DNA from: Celeribacter baekdonensis B30
GTDB lineage: Bacteria > Pseudomonadota > Alphaproteobacteria > Rhodobacterales > Rhodobacteraceae
Assembly (NCBI RefSeq): GCF_000299875.1
Contig: NZ_AMRK01000002.1
Coordinates: 62,001 to 126,000 of the forward strand
Length of the DNA: 64,000 nucleotides
Direction: 5' to 3'
Shown piece after piece: positions 11,138 through 21,027 of this stretch. How positions within the stretch are numbered: position 1 is the stretch's first letter; each line of letters starts with the position of its first letter. Made by a program: the position numbers and the translations under genes. Below the pieces are notes generated by a model. The model was given only the letters and a program-made list of their open reading frames with translations, ran no database searches and had not been told where the DNA came from.

Positions 11138-12408
11138 AGGCCTTTGGCCCTCCGGTCCAACATGTCTTGGGTGATCAAGGTGATCCCGCCCGGCGACACC
11201 CGGAACCATTTGGCATCCACTTCGGGATCTTCGCCGACCACAAGCCCCTCTGGGATGTGCACGCCGCGATCAATCACCACATTTTTAAGCCGGGCATGAC
11301 GCGCCACGTTGACATAGGGCAAGACCACTGCCCCCTCCAAAGAGGCATAGGAATTGGTGGTCACATGGGTGAACAACAGGCTTTCACGGATTTCCGTCCC
11401 CGAAATGATGCAGCCGCCCGAGACCATCGAACTCACCGCCGTACCGCGCCGATCCGGGCGGTCATGGATGAATTTTGCCGGTGGCGTGTTCTCGGAATAG
11501 CTCCAAATCGGCCAACTGCGGTCCCACAGATCCAGCTCGGGGGTGAAATCTGTCAGGTCAATGTTGGCCTTCCAATAGGCATCAATCGTGCCGACATCGC
11601 GCCAGTACGCAGGCGCATCGGGGTGCCGAATGCAACTGTCGGTGAAACGATGCGCCTGGGCTTTGCCCTTGGCGACGATGTCCGGGATCATGTCATTGCC
11701 GAAATCGTGGCTGGAGGTTTGATCCTCCATGTCTTCCAACAGCCGCTCACGCAGGAATTTCCAATTGAACACATAGATGCCCATCGAGGCGAGCGCGTTT
11801 TTCTCGTCGCCCGGTATGCCCGGCGGATCGGCGGGCTTTTCCAAAAACTCGGTGATCCGGTCCGTGCCGTCCACCGCCATCACGCCAAAGGCCGAGGCTT
11901 GTTTGCGGTCTACGGTCAGACAGCCGATGGTCACATCCGCGCCACTGTCGACGTGGTGTTGGATCATCAGCTCGTAATCCATCTTATAGATATGATCGCC
12001 CGCCAGGATCAGGATGTAATCGACATCATAACTGTCGATGATGTCGATGTTTTGTGCCACCGCGTCGGCGGTGCCACGATACCATGTGCTTTCTTCATAG
12101 CGTTGAGAGGCGGGCAAAATGTCCAAAAACTCATTACGTTCGGCGCGGAAAAATGTCCAACCGCGTTGGATGTGGCGGATCAGCGAGTGGGCCTTGTATT
12201 GCGTCGCAATCGCCATTTTACGGATGCCGGAGTTGAGCGCATTGGAGAGCGCAAAATCGACGATCCGGGTTTTACCGCCAAAATAGACCGCAGGCTTCAC
12301 CCGCGAATTGGTCAGTTCCTGAAGCCGCGAGCCGCGCCCCCCCGCCAAGACGAACGCCATGGTCCGATTGGCCAACCTGTTGCGCGTCTGTGTTTGTGTC
12401 TGTGTCAT
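11134..12408 (-). CDS. glgC: Glucose-1-phosphate adenylyltransferase (ADP-glucose pyrophosphorylase)
   Basis: Makes ADP-glucose from ATP and glucose-1-phosphate, the committed and normally allosterically controlled step of bacterial glycogen synthesis. It has 424 residues. The nucleotidyltransferase signature '[15 protein letters not shown]' lies near residues 19-33, with '[19 protein letters not shown]', the catalytic region '[11 protein letters not shown]' and the sugar-phosphate motif '[14 protein letters not shown]'. The C-terminal part is the left-handed beta-helix. Although the frame is open for another 42 codons, the ATG at 12408 is the start: it has GGAGG just upstream and the extra N-terminal residues have no family counterpart. 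The N-terminus '[10 protein letters not shown]' is a low-complexity TQ repeat. Confidence 0.96.
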   Translation of the reverse strand: MTQTQTQTRNRLANRTMAFVLAGGRGSRLQELTNSRVKPAVYFGGKTRIVDFALSNALNSGIRKMAIATQYKAHSLIRHIQRGWTFFRAERNEFLDILPASQRYEESTWYRGTADAVAQNIDIIDSYDVDYILILAGDHIYKMDYELMIQHHVDSGADVTIGCLTVDRKQASAFGVMAVDGTDRITEFLEKPADPPGIPGDEKNALASMGIYVFNWKFLRERLLEDMEDQTSSHDFGNDMIPDIVAKGKAQAHRFTDSCIRHPDAPAYWRDVGTIDAYWKANIDLTDFTPELDLWDRSWPIWSYSENTPPAKFIHDRPDRRGTAVSSMVSGGCIISGTEIRESLLFTHVTTNSYASLEGAVVLPYVNVARHARLKNVVIDRGVHIPEGLVVGEDPEVDAKWFRVSPGGITLITQDMLDRRAKGL

Positions 12409-12455
12409 TCCTCCACCTTTCCGCAGCCCGAGGCCTCGCCTTTCGGCTCTGCCCG

Positions 12456-14648
12456 TTATGCTTTGTCTTTGATAAAGACCATTGTTGAGAGCGGCGGCAC
12501 GGTGATCTCTGCGCCCGCAGGCTGTCCGTGCCACTCACCCCGCATGGCGGTGATCCGCCCCAAATTGCCACGGCCTCCGCCACCGTAGCATTCTGCATCT
12601 GTGTTGATCGCCTCGCGCCAGACCCCCTCTTGCGGAAAACCGAGCTTGTAGGCGCTGCGTTCGAGCGGCGTGAAATTGCACACCACAACGACTTCTGCAT
12701 CCTCTGGCCCGCCGCGCCTGATCCAGGCATAGACCGACTGCGCCGCATCATTGGCCTCGATCCATTGGAAACCGTCCGGGTCGCAATCCTTGGCGTAAAG
12801 CGCGGGCGTGGCGCGGTAGAGCGCGTTCAGATCGCGCACCACGTCCTGAACGCCTTGGTGCATATGATAGACCAGACAGGCCCAATCAATTTCGCCATCG
12901 TGGTTCCACTCTTGCCACTGGCCAAATTCCTGTCCCATGAACAAAAGTTTCTTGCCCGGATGCGCCCACATAAACCCATAATAGGCCCGCAGGTTGGCGA
13001 ATTTTTCCCATTCCGAGCCGGGCATTTTGTGGATCATCGAGCCTTTGCCATGGACCACTTCGTCATGGCTGATCGGCAGGATGAAGTTTTCCGAGAACGC
13101 GTAATGCAGACCAAAGGTCATCTGGTGATGATGGTGTTTGCGATGCACCGGATCGAGCGCCATGTAAGACAGCGTGTCGTTCATCCAGCCCATGTTCCAT
13201 TTGTAGCCAAAGCCAAGCCCGCCCGCGTCCACCGGCGCGGACACCCCCGGATAGGCGGTGCTTTCCTCCGCCACGGTCATGATGCCGGGCACTTCGCCAT
13301 AGGACAGCGTGTTCATGCTCTGAAGCATATGGATCGCCTCAAGGTTCTCCCGCCCGCCGTGAATATTGGGAATCCATTCGCCCTCTTTGCGCGAATAATC
13401 GCGGTAGATCATCGAGGCCACGGCATCGACCCGCAGCCCGTCGATGTGGTATTCTTCAAACCAATAGAGCGCATTCGAGGTCAGGAAATTTTCAACCTCG
13501 TGACGTCCGTAATTGTAAATCAGCGTGTTCCAGTCTTGGTGGAACCCCTCGCGCGGATCGGCATGTTCGTACAAGGGCGTGCCGTCGAATTGCGCCAAGC
13601 CATGCACGTCGGTCGGGAAATGCCCCGGCACCCAATCGAGCAGAATGCCAAGCCCGGCCTCATGCGCCGCCTCAACCAGATCGCGGAACTCATGTGGCGG
13701 ACCAAAGCGAATGGTGGGGGCAAAAAGCCCGACGGGTTGATACCCCCAAGAGCCATCAAACGGGTATTCGGAAATCGGCATCAATTCGATATGGGTGAAC
13801 CCCATGTATTTGACATAGTCGATCAGCTCAACGGCGGCCTCCTTATAGGAGATCGGACGCCCGTCATCCTTGCGCCGCCAAGACCCGAGGTGGACCTCAT
13901 AGATCGAGATGGGCTGATCGCGGTTTTGCGCCTCGGCGCGGCGCTCCATCCACGGCCCATCGGACCAGCCATAGCCCGAAATGTCACGCACGACAGAGGC
14001 GGTTTCCGGCGGGTGCTGAGCGCCAAAGCCGACCGGATCGGCCTTGAGGTGCAGCGCATCCTGCGCACCCAAAATCTCGTATTTATAGGCCGTGCCCTCG
14101 CCCACGCCCGGCATGAAGATTTCCCAAACACCGGTGCCGCCGCGTTTGCGCATGACGTGCCGCCGCCCATCCCAGGCGTTGAAATCACCCACCACCGAGA
14201 CCCGTTTGGCATTTGGTGCCCAAACGGCGAAATGCGTGCCTTGGACGCCCTCATGGGTCATCACATGGGCGCCAAGCGCGGTCCAAAGCCGGTTGTGATT
14301 GCCCTCACCCAACAGATACTCGTCCAGCTCGCCCAGCACCGGCCCAAAGCGATAGGCGTCTTCAACCTGCCATTCGACCTTGCCTTTTTTACCGACCAAA
14401 ACATAGGGCTTGGTGCCAGATACGGCCCCGTGGAACAGACCGCGATAGCCCGCGACCTGAGCCAGAGGCGACAGCGTGCCCGCACTGAGCGCCGACATCG
14501 CCTCCGCCCCCGGATCATAACAGGTCACCGTACGAATCCGGCCCTTTTTATGCGGCCCTAAAATGGCGAAAGGATCATCAAACCGCCCCGCACAAATCTG
14601 CGCCAGAACCGTGTCATCCGCGAAACTCATCCGATCTGTCTGGGCCAT
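12456..14648 (-). CDS. glgB: 1,4-alpha-glucan branching enzyme (GH13, CBM48)
   Basis: Introduces alpha-1,6 branches into glycogen. It has 730 residues, the full-length type with two N-terminal beta-sandwich domains: '[10 protein letters not shown]' begins the first and '[20 protein letters not shown]' marks the second (CBM48). Barrel motifs are '[13 protein letters not shown]', the nucleophile Asp in '[17 protein letters not shown]', the acid/base Glu in '[13 protein letters not shown]', and '[14 protein letters not shown]'. It lies 62 bp after glgP and 47 bp before glgC in the operon. The start at 14648 is preceded by AAGGAAAATCAG on the minus strand. Confidence 0.96.
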   Translation of the reverse strand: MAQTDRMSFADDTVLAQICAGRFDDPFAILGPHKKGRIRTVTCYDPGAEAMSALSAGTLSPLAQVAGYRGLFHGAVSGTKPYVLVGKKGKVEWQVEDAYRFGPVLGELDEYLLGEGNHNRLWTALGAHVMTHEGVQGTHFAVWAPNAKRVSVVGDFNAWDGRRHVMRKRGGTGVWEIFMPGVGEGTAYKYEILGAQDALHLKADPVGFGAQHPPETASVVRDISGYGWSDGPWMERRAEAQNRDQPISIYEVHLGSWRRKDDGRPISYKEAAVELIDYVKYMGFTHIELMPISEYPFDGSWGYQPVGLFAPTIRFGPPHEFRDLVEAAHEAGLGILLDWVPGHFPTDVHGLAQFDGTPLYEHADPREGFHQDWNTLIYNYGRHEVENFLTSNALYWFEEYHIDGLRVDAVASMIYRDYSRKEGEWIPNIHGGRENLEAIHMLQSMNTLSYGEVPGIMTVAEESTAYPGVSAPVDAGGLGFGYKWNMGWMNDTLSYMALDPVHRKHHHHQMTFGLHYAFSENFILPISHDEVVHGKGSMIHKMPGSEWEKFANLRAYYGFMWAHPGKKLLFMGQEFGQWQEWNHDGEIDWACLVYHMHQGVQDVVRDLNALYRATPALYAKDCDPDGFQWIEANDAAQSVYAWIRRGGPEDAEVVVVCNFTPLERSAYKLGFPQEGVWREAINTDAECYGGGGRGNLGRITAMRGEWHGQPAGAEITVPPLSTMVFIKDKA

Positions 14649-14710
14649 CTGATTTTCCTTTATTCAAAAGCATCTTAGGCGATTCCAGAATCCAATCAAC
14701 CGTTTGATTT

Positions 14711-17104
14711 TTAGGGGATAAGGCTCTTGGCCTCCCAGATATCGCACATATAACCCCGAATGGTGCGATCGGAGGAAAACCACCCGGATCGCGCCACATT
14801 GAGGGCCGCCATTTTGGCCCATTTTTGCGGCTCTGTGTACACCTGATCGACCTCACGCTGGGCGCGCCAATAGTCGGTGAAATCGGAACAGACAAGGAAG
14901 TAGTCCGACCATGTCAGATTGTCAGCGATATGGGTGTAACGGCCTGGATCTTCGGGACTAAAGCGGCCTGAACGCAGCGCATCGAGCGCGCGCGCCAAAC
15001 GCGGATCGGCGTTGATCGCCTGTTGCGCGTGATCATGCATCATCCGGCGCTGCATCACCTCATCGGCCAACATGCCAAAGAGAAAGAAATTGTCCGCGCC
15101 GACCTGTTCGCGGATTTCGACATTGGCCCCATCGAGCGTGCCGATCGTGAGCGCACCGTTGAGGGCAAATTTCATGTTGCCAGTGCCAGAGGCCTCTTTG
15201 CCCGCGGTTGAAATCTGTTCGGACAAGTCCGCCGCCGGGATCAGCCGCTCGGCCAATGTGACGTTGTAGTTCGGCAAAAACACCACTTGCAACACATCGC
15301 GCGTGTCCACATCGGCATTCGCCACTTTGGCGAAATCATTGATCAGGCGGATGATGTCCTTGGCGAAATAATAGCCCTGTGCTGCCTTCCCGGCAAAGAG
15401 TTTGACCCGCGGCACCCAATCAGCCGACGGGTTGTCTTTGATCTCCAACCAATGTGCGATGGTCTCGAGAATATTCAGGTGCTGACGCTTATACTCGTGC
15501 ATCCGCTTGATCTGAATGTCGAACATCGCCTCCGGGTTCAGGTTGATCCCATGCGCCTTGGACACATAATCGCAAAGCGCCGCCTTGTTGTCGGTTTTCA
15601 CCTGAGTGAACCGCTCCAACCAGCCCGCCTCTTCAATCGCCGGTTCCAGCTTTTTGAGTTGTTCCAGATCGGCCACCCATTCGTCACCGATGGTTTCAGT
15701 GATCAGGGAGGACAGTTTCGGATTGCAGGAATGCAGCCAGCGGCGCGGGGTCACGCCATTGGTTTCATTGACAATCCGCTCCGGGTGCAGCGCGTTGAGC
15801 TCTTTGAACACGGTCTTTTTCATCAGATCGGTGTGCAGTGCCGAGACACCGTTGACCCGGTTTGACACCATGAACGACAGCTCGCCCATTTTGACCTGAC
15901 CATCCGAACGCGCCGAAAGTGTGCGATGCGGGTGGGCTTTGTAATGGGCGTCATCAATCCGGTCAATGATCTGCAAATGGCGCGGCAAAAGCCGACCAAA
16001 CAGGCGCTCATCCCACCGCTCCAACGCCTCCGGCAGGAGCGTGTGGTTGGTGTAATTCATACAGTGATGGGTGATGTCGAACGCTTCCTCAAAGGACAAG
16101 CCGCGCTCATCATGCAAAATGCGCAAAAGCTCGGGCCCCGCGATGGCCGGGTGGGTGTCGTTCGACTGGATCGCCACCTTGGTCGGCAGCAGGCGGATGT
16201 CATCATGTTTGCTGTCAAAGCGGCGCAGGATGTCGCGGATCGAGGCGGCGGAGAAGAAATATTCCTGTTTCAGGCGCAGCTCCTTGCCCGCCTCATTGCT
16301 GTCCTCGGGGTAGAGCACGCGCGAAATCGACCGCGCCAAGGCTTCGTGTTCGGACGCCGCAGCAAAATCGCCGGAGTTGAACAGACCCAGATCAAACGGA
16401 TCGACCGCGCGCCCGGCCCAAAGCCGCAGCGTGTTGGCCCACCGCCCCTGCCAGCCAACAATCGGCGTGTCAAAGGCTTCGGCTTGGATCAACTCGGAGG
16501 GTTTCCAGATGGTTTTGCCGTTCTCGGAAATCACATCGCCGCCAAAGCCAAGGGTGAAACGCACTTCGGGGCGCTCAAATTCCCAAGGGTGCGGCTCTTG
16601 CAACCATGTTTCCGCCGCTTCCACTTGTCGCCCGTCAACAAAGCTTTGTTTGAACAACCCGTTCTCATAGCGGATGCCATAGCCATAGGCCGGGCAGCCG
16701 ATGGTCGAAAGACTGTCGAGGAAACAGGCGGCCAAACGACCCAAACCGCCGTTGCCAAGTGCCGCGTCCGGTTCATCCATCAAGATGGTGCGGTAGTCCT
16801 GACCAAAGCTGTCGAGCGCCTCTTTCGCCTCCTCGGCCAGCCCAAGATTGACGATCCCATCCTCAAGCAAACGCCCGATCAAAAACTCCATCGACAGGTA
16901 ATAGACCCGCTTGCCATCTTGTTCATAGGTCTTGCGCGTCGAGGCGACCCAATGATCGACAATCCGGTCGCGCACCGCATGGGACAGTGCCATCCGCCAA
17001 TCAAAAAACTGCGCATGTTCAGGGTCTTTGCCCATCGTATAGGTGAGGTGTTGCAGGAGGGCGTGGCGGAAATCTTGGGAGGACGTAGGGGCTTTGCCGG
17101 CCAT
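14711..17104 (-). CDS. glgP: Glycogen/starch/alpha-glucan phosphorylase
   Basis: Pyridoxal-phosphate enzyme that releases glucose-1-phosphate from the non-reducing ends of glycogen. It has 797 residues, the usual length. The PLP site is 'EASGTGNMKFALNGALTIG' with the Schiff-base Lys near residue 645. 'DEPDAALGNGGLGRLAACF' and 'NDTHPAIAGPELLRIL' are further family hallmarks. It is the first gene of the seven-gene glycogen operon, so the operon promoter should lie in 17105-17300. The ATG at 17104 has AAGGTG 3-8 nt upstream. Having the degradative enzyme lead the operon means synthesis and breakdown genes share transcription, so net flux must be set by enzyme regulation. Confidence 0.96.
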   Translation of the reverse strand: MAGKAPTSSQDFRHALLQHLTYTMGKDPEHAQFFDWRMALSHAVRDRIVDHWVASTRKTYEQDGKRVYYLSMEFLIGRLLEDGIVNLGLAEEAKEALDSFGQDYRTILMDEPDAALGNGGLGRLAACFLDSLSTIGCPAYGYGIRYENGLFKQSFVDGRQVEAAETWLQEPHPWEFERPEVRFTLGFGGDVISENGKTIWKPSELIQAEAFDTPIVGWQGRWANTLRLWAGRAVDPFDLGLFNSGDFAAASEHEALARSISRVLYPEDSNEAGKELRLKQEYFFSAASIRDILRRFDSKHDDIRLLPTKVAIQSNDTHPAIAGPELLRILHDERGLSFEEAFDITHHCMNYTNHTLLPEALERWDERLFGRLLPRHLQIIDRIDDAHYKAHPHRTLSARSDGQVKMGELSFMVSNRVNGVSALHTDLMKKTVFKELNALHPERIVNETNGVTPRRWLHSCNPKLSSLITETIGDEWVADLEQLKKLEPAIEEAGWLERFTQVKTDNKAALCDYVSKAHGINLNPEAMFDIQIKRMHEYKRQHLNILETIAHWLEIKDNPSADWVPRVKLFAGKAAQGYYFAKDIIRLINDFAKVANADVDTRDVLQVVFLPNYNVTLAERLIPAADLSEQISTAGKEASGTGNMKFALNGALTIGTLDGANVEIREQVGADNFFLFGMLADEVMQRRMMHDHAQQAINADPRLARALDALRSGRFSPEDPGRYTHIADNLTWSDYFLVCSDFTDYWRAQREVDQVYTEPQKWAKMAALNVARSGWFSSDRTIRGYMCDIWEAKSLIP

Positions 17105-17261
17105 GGGTCACCTTAAATTATGTTAAGACCCAAAACGGATCTTATGGGGGAGGGTCATTTTTTCCTAAGCCACATCAGCTTAGAAAAGCAAGCTATGGCA
17201 AATCCCAGACGATCGCTGGTGCTGCTGTTGCCCTGTTTATAGTCACTTTGTGATACATTCC

Positions 17262-17311
17262 TTAAAGCGTTCCGCCTTTCCCCTGCCTCAGGTGAAAGGA
17301 TGACGCTTTAA
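17262..17311. repeat. Long imperfect palindrome / stem-loop
   Basis: Outer arms TTAAAGCGT (17262-17270) and ACGCTTTAA (17303-17311), middle arms CCTTTC (17275-17280) and GAAAGG (17294-17299), inner arms CCTG (17282-17285) and CAGG (17289-17292) nest around a 3-nt loop. The arms are separated only by small internal bulges. It has no T-tract and is far from any upstream stop, so it is not an ordinary terminator. Confidence 0.8.
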
Positions 17312-17467
17312 TCCGCCTCAAATGAGGGCCGTTTGAGGTGCTTTTATGCTTTATTTTCAGTATATCTTTTGTCCGTCCCAATAAAAGCCCGCGCCCCAAA
17401 AGTGTTTCGGGATTAACTTGAATAACGCGTTTGTCTCGAAACGCCCGCTTCCCAAGTTAGGTTCCGT

Positions 17468-17510
17468 GCGTTTCGGGTTTAAGTCGTGTCTCAACTTAAA
17501 TCCGAAACGC
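17468..17510. repeat. Second stem-loop with GCGTTTCGG-type arms
   Basis: GCGTTTCGGGTTTAAGTC (17468-17485) faces AACTTAAATCCGAAACGC (17493-17510), pairing at 16 of 18 positions around a 7-nt loop. A related direct copy, GTGTTTCGGGATTAACTT, lies at 17403-17420. The right arm continues into GCTTTAAGG, which resembles the outer arm of the hairpin at 17262-17311. Confidence 0.75.
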
Positions 17511-17784
17511 TTTAAGGGCTGGGCCATCTATGCCGATGTGGGTCACAATTACATGACACGCACACCAAACTGTCGGGAAAATTCGCGTCTCGCATACGGC
17601 CTTTGGCGGCCTCGGCACGGCGCCTGCGCGCCCCGAAAGACGAGCGGATGCGGTTGAGCATTTTCATCGCACCACCGATTGCGGGCGACCGAACACAGTT
17701 GAACAGGCCGAAAACCACAGCACCGACGACAGGCCCATTGTGTAAAAAGGGAGGGGAGATTGCACAAACCTAATCGGAAAGTGT

Positions 17785-17871
17785 TGGTGCGGTCGAGAAG
17801 ACTCGAACTTCCACGGGTGTTACCCCACAGCGACCTCAACGCTGCGCGTCTACCAATTCCGCCACGACCGC
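17785..17871 (-). tRNA. tRNA-Leu (anticodon GAG)
   Basis: An 87-nt class II tRNA with a complete cloverleaf on the minus strand: acceptor GCGGTCG pairs with CGACCGC, the anticodon stem CAGCG/CGCTG holds the loop TTGAGGT (anticodon GAG), there is a long variable arm, the T-loop is TTCGAGT, and CCA is encoded at 17787-17785. It reads CUC/CUU leucine codons. Confidence 0.97.
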
Positions 17872-18070
17872 ACAGTCTTGACTTGGTGAGGGGCTATGTA
17901 GCGAAGCGGTTCAGGGAAGTGAAGAGGAAAAATCGGACGACCCTCACTTTTTCTGATTTTTTTCAAACGGCGGGCTTTGGCGCACAAATCGCGTGAAAAA
18001 CGCTGGTCTCAGGCGGCGCAACGACGCGTGTCGGCGGGACAGGCCCCGACAACACAGGCGACGGCGTTAC

Positions 18071-18098
18071 AAAAAAGGCCGCCCGCCGGACGACCTTT
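18071..18098 (-). terminator. Terminator after the peptidoglycan-binding-domain gene
   Basis: On the minus strand AAAGGTCGTCC and GGGCGGCCTTT pair, with two G-T wobbles, around a short loop and are followed by a run of T. It starts about 30 bp beyond the stop at 18130. Confidence 0.8.
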
Positions 18099-18129
18099 CA
18101 AGACAGAGAGCCTGCCGTGATTGGGGGGC

Positions 18130-19461
18130 CTATTCTGTAATCGAAAACGCGGGCAAAGCGGGACCAGAGGCCGGAACCACCGGAGCCGGGGCCGCACTCG
18201 CACCACCGTTCAAAGACATCGACGCTTTGCGCAACAGACCCGCACGCTCCGCCTGCCCTGGCGCGAAGACCGCGGGCACGCCCGTTGCCAGGGCTGTGAG
18301 CGTATCCTCATACCACGCCTGCGCCAGATCGGGCCGCTGGGTGACACCGACGCCTTGGCTCAGGTGATGGCCCAAAAGTTCGCCATAGGCGCGTTCGCCC
18401 ACAGCCACCAACATCAGAGACGAGGCCAAAGCCACATCCATATTATCGGTGCGGTAGCCCACGGAGAGACAGATTTTCGCCGTTCCCGCCAGTTGCGCCG
18501 GAGACATGCCGGAATTCAGCACGAAATTCGAGGTCTCCGCCAAGACCGCATCACGCGGCTTGATCGAGAGGGCCGCGACCTGCGCCGCCATCGGTGGGGC
18601 GAGACCTTCGCATTGGGCGGCGATTTGGTCCGGGGTAAAGCCCTGAACCTTGGAAATCATCTCCTCGCCCTGCGAAATCGCATAGGTGCGCGCCAAGCAA
18701 AACTGTTCGTTCAAGGCCTGATTGGCATCCACCATGGAGGCCTCGGTGACGAACCCGCCATTGGAATTGGTCAACAGGCTGACCTTGTTGCAATGCGACG
18801 CCAGCGACACCTGCGTGCCCGCACCAAGGAAGCTGGGCATGCTCGGCTCCGGCGTCGCCGCCGCGAAACTCGGCAGGGTGGCCGCAGCAGCAGCGGGCGC
18901 TTGCGGCGCAGGCATGACCGGGTTCACCACAGCGGCGGTGCCGGGCACAGTTGCCATCGTCGCGCCCCCTGCCCCGCCCGAAGCCATTTCAGAGCGGTAC
19001 ATTTTCAACAAACCGCGCGTGCCTTCAGGATTGGAGGCCACAAGTTGTGTGGTTTGATAGCCACCCGCTTGCGCGCGATTGTACGACGAGATCAAAAGCT
19101 CCTGCTCAAAAGGCGACAACTGGCCGGTGACCGGATAGCCAAGATAGACCTGATAGGCGGACACAGCATCGCGGGTCTTTTTACCAAGCTGGCCATCGAC
19201 GGTGCCCGCATTAAAGCCGAAATAATTGAGCGACGCCTGAATTTCTTTGCCCTCTTGCGTCGAAGGCAAACGAGGGCGGGAATAGGTTGTGGTACTGGTT
19301 TTCTTTTTCGGTTGCTGACTGGCCGCGCCAAGCAGCCCTCCGATCACCGCACCGGCAATAAAATCGCCACCATCGGCCTGAACACGCGTCGTTGTGCCCA
19401 GCATCATCCCAGCCGCAAGCGCCGCCGATACAAAATGTTTGAAAGCTTTGTGTTTGGACAT
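18130..19461 (-). CDS. Secreted protein with a peptidoglycan-binding (PG_binding_1-like) domain
   Basis: A 443-residue exported protein of unknown precise role. A signal peptide is visible (basic 'MSKHKAFKH', a hydrophobic run, cleavage near 'RVQADG'), then a Gly-rich stretch 'GGDFIAGAVIGGLLGAAS', a Lys/Thr/Ser-rich linker, and a segment 'QASLNYFGFNAGTVDGQLG' plus 'TRDAVSAYQVYLGYPVTGQL' (about residues 75-115) that matches the peptidoglycan-binding repeat. The remaining 300 residues include an Ala/Pro-rich linker and a helical region that I do not recognise. GGGAGGG lies upstream of the ATG. It is monocistronic between tRNA-Leu and the divergent lipB. A role in envelope maintenance is inference. 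Confidence 0.75.
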   Translation of the reverse strand: MSKHKAFKHFVSAALAAGMMLGTTTRVQADGGDFIAGAVIGGLLGAASQQPKKKTSTTTYSRPRLPSTQEGKEIQASLNYFGFNAGTVDGQLGKKTRDAVSAYQVYLGYPVTGQLSPFEQELLISSYNRAQAGGYQTTQLVASNPEGTRGLLKMYRSEMASGGAGGATMATVPGTAAVVNPVMPAPQAPAAAAATLPSFAAATPEPSMPSFLGAGTQVSLASHCNKVSLLTNSNGGFVTEASMVDANQALNEQFCLARTYAISQGEEMISKVQGFTPDQIAAQCEGLAPPMAAQVAALSIKPRDAVLAETSNFVLNSGMSPAQLAGTAKICLSVGYRTDNMDVALASSLMLVAVGERAYGELLGHHLSQGVGVTQRPDLAQAWYEDTLTALATGVPAVFAPGQAERAGLLRKASMSLNGGASAAPAPVVPASGPALPAFSITE

Positions 19462-19697
19462 ACTGGTCCCTCCCCGCCAAATGACTCACTAAACTCCTGT
19501 TAGGATAGCACACGCTTTCGTGATCCAAAGGATTTATTCGCCGCCGCATTCCCGCAGCGCCTTCATTGCATATTCCGGGTTAGCAAATCGTAAGCAAAAC
19601 ACGAGTTTCCCCCTGCCGCCCCTTTTCTGTCCCTGCCGCACAAGATAAACCCGGACGCAGACCCCCAGACACACAGTCAGGCGCGAAGGATAGAGAC

Positions 19698-20348
19698 ATG
19701 GTGGAATGGCGCATTTCAGACGGGTTGACCGATTACATGTTCGCAGCCACTGAAATGGAAGCGCGCGCCGATGCCATCGCGCGCGGAGAGGCGGACGAGT
19801 TGATTTGGCTGTTGGAACATCCGCCTTTGTACACCGCAGGCAGCTCCGCCAAGCGAGAGGATTTGGTCGATCCGGACCGTTTCCCGGTCTATGACACAAG
19901 GCGCGGCGGACAATACACCTATCACGGTCCGGGTCAGCGGGTGGCCTATGCGATGCTCGATCTTAACACACGCGGCAAAGATGTGCGTAAATTCGTCGCC
20001 AATATGGAGGCTTGGGTGATCGCCGCTTTGGCCGAATTCAACGTCACGGGCGAAATCCGCGAGGGCCGTGTCGGCGTTTGGGTGGTGCGCGAGGACAAGC
20101 CCCTGACCCTCACCGGCCAAAAACCCGAAGACAAGATCGCGGCCATCGGATTGCGGATTCGCAAATGGGTGTCCTTTCACGGGCTGTCGATCAATGTCGA
20201 CCCGGATTTGAGCCATTTCGACGGCATCGTGCCCTGTGGCATCCGCGAACACGGCGTGACCTCTCTGGTCGATCTGGGCTTGCCGGTGACGATGGAAGAC
20301 GTGGATGTCGCCCTGAAACGCGCCTTTTCTGAGGTTTTTGGCGACTAA
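19698..20348 (+). CDS. lipB: Octanoyl-[ACP]:protein N-octanoyltransferase (lipoate biosynthesis)
   Basis: Transfers octanoyl from acyl carrier protein to lipoyl domains, the first step of de novo lipoate synthesis before LipA. It has 216 residues, normal for LipB. The hallmark '[13 protein letters not shown]' is at about residues 69-81, and the catalytic Cys is in '[15 protein letters not shown]' (about 175-190). The substrate-pocket region '[12 protein letters not shown]' is also present. The ATG at 19698 follows AGGATAGAGAC. It is divergent from the upstream gene and followed about 120 bp later by the cytochrome c gene. No lipA is in the window. Confidence 0.95.
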   Translation: MVEWRISDGLTDYMFAATEMEARADAIARGEADELIWLLEHPPLYTAGSSAKREDLVDPDRFPVYDTRRGGQYTYHGPGQRVAYAMLDLNTRGKDVRKFVANMEAWVIAALAEFNVTGEIREGRVGVWVVREDKPLTLTGQKPEDKIAAIGLRIRKWVSFHGLSINVDPDLSHFDGIVPCGIREHGVTSLVDLGLPVTMEDVDVALKRAFSEVFGD

Positions 20349-20466
20349 GCCCATATGGCGCAGGATGCGACATTGGTCGAAGGTGCGACAATACTGGACT
20401 GGCACAGCGGCCCAGACGCGCTATTGTGACCACTGGACACATGAATCAGTCGGGAGACACAACCCT

Positions 20467-21027
20467 ATGACCAAACTTTCCGGGACCAAACTTTTTGCCC
20501 TCACAGCCGCCGCCCTGATGGCAACCTCCGCCGCCGCTTTCGCCGGTGATGCGGAAGCCGGCGCGAAAGAGTTCAACAAATGCAAATCCTGCCACATGAT
20601 TGCAAGCGCCGATGAAACCATCATCAAAGGCGGCAAAACCGGCCCGAACCTGTACGGCGTGGTTGGTCGTCCGGTTGCCTCCTACGAGGGCTTCAAATAT
20701 GGCGACGGCATCTTGGCCGTGGGCGCGACAGGCAAGGTTTGGGACGAAGCGTCTTTGATCGAATACGTCGCCGATCCGACCGCCTATATCGACACCCATG
20801 GTGGCTCGGGTCGTTCGAAAATGACCTTTAAACTGAAAGATGGCACCAACGTGGTCGCTTTTCTGGCCACCTTCTCGACGATGTCCGATGAGGGTGCATC
20901 TGACGAAGGCTCTGAGGCCACTGAGACCATGGACGATGACATGGATGAGACCAAGGGTCAGGAGCACAACCAAGAGGGCGAGCAGAAACAAGAAGGTGAA
21001 CACACTCAGTCTGGCGCGTCCAACTGA
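20467..21027 (+). CDS. cycA: Cytochrome c550/c2-type periplasmic cytochrome with acidic C-terminal tail
   Basis: Soluble class I c-type cytochrome, most likely an electron shuttle from the bc1 complex to terminal oxidases. It has 186 residues. The signal peptide ends near 'AAAFAGDAEAG', the heme motif is 'CKSCH' (about residue 36-40), and the distal Met is in 'GRSKMTFKL'. 'EFNKCKSCHM' and 'KTGPNLYGVVGRP' resemble Paracoccus cytochrome c550. The C-terminal about 45 residues are very acidic and Gln/Glu-rich ('DEGASDEGSEATETMDDDMD', 'EGEQKQEGEH'), longer than I expect. The frame is open upstream to 20338, but the ATG at 20467 starts the signal peptide. It precedes ctaD, its plausible electron acceptor. 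Confidence 0.88.
   Translation: MTKLSGTKLFALTAAALMATSAAAFAGDAEAGAKEFNKCKSCHMIASADETIIKGGKTGPNLYGVVGRPVASYEGFKYGDGILAVGATGKVWDEASLIEYVADPTAYIDTHGGSGRSKMTFKLKDGTNVVAFLATFSTMSDEGASDEGSEATETMDDDMDETKGQEHNQEGEQKQEGEHTQSGASN

Larger units (their letters stand above)
17105..17784. other. Gene-poor 680-nt region between glgP and tRNA-Leu
   Basis: No convincing protein gene. It holds the probable glgP promoter, a 50-nt hairpin (17262-17311), a second hairpin (17468-17510), and at least three copies of a motif close to GCGTTTCGGGATTAA (17401, 17468, and inverted at 17510). The short open frames here have no recognisable family and no good ribosome-binding site. A small RNA is possible but I see nothing that identifies one. 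Confidence 0.6.

Noticed and set aside
12528-14561. A 677-codon plus-strand open frame opposite glgB
   Set aside because: Antisense to a complete branching enzyme, and similar long shadows lie opposite glgX, glgP and cobT; none has recognisable domains or a ribosome-binding site.
17113-17126. TTAA-N6-TTAA just upstream of glgP resembling a CtrA box
   Set aside because: The spacer is 6, not 7, and the element lies in the ribosome-binding region, so it does not fit the CtrA consensus as the 25713 site does.
17512-17667. Possible 51-residue basic peptide starting 'MKMLNRIRSSFGARRRR' on the minus strand
   Set aside because: The start context is only GGTGG, the peptide overlaps the repeat hairpin, and I recognise no family. 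Conservation in relatives would be needed to revive it.
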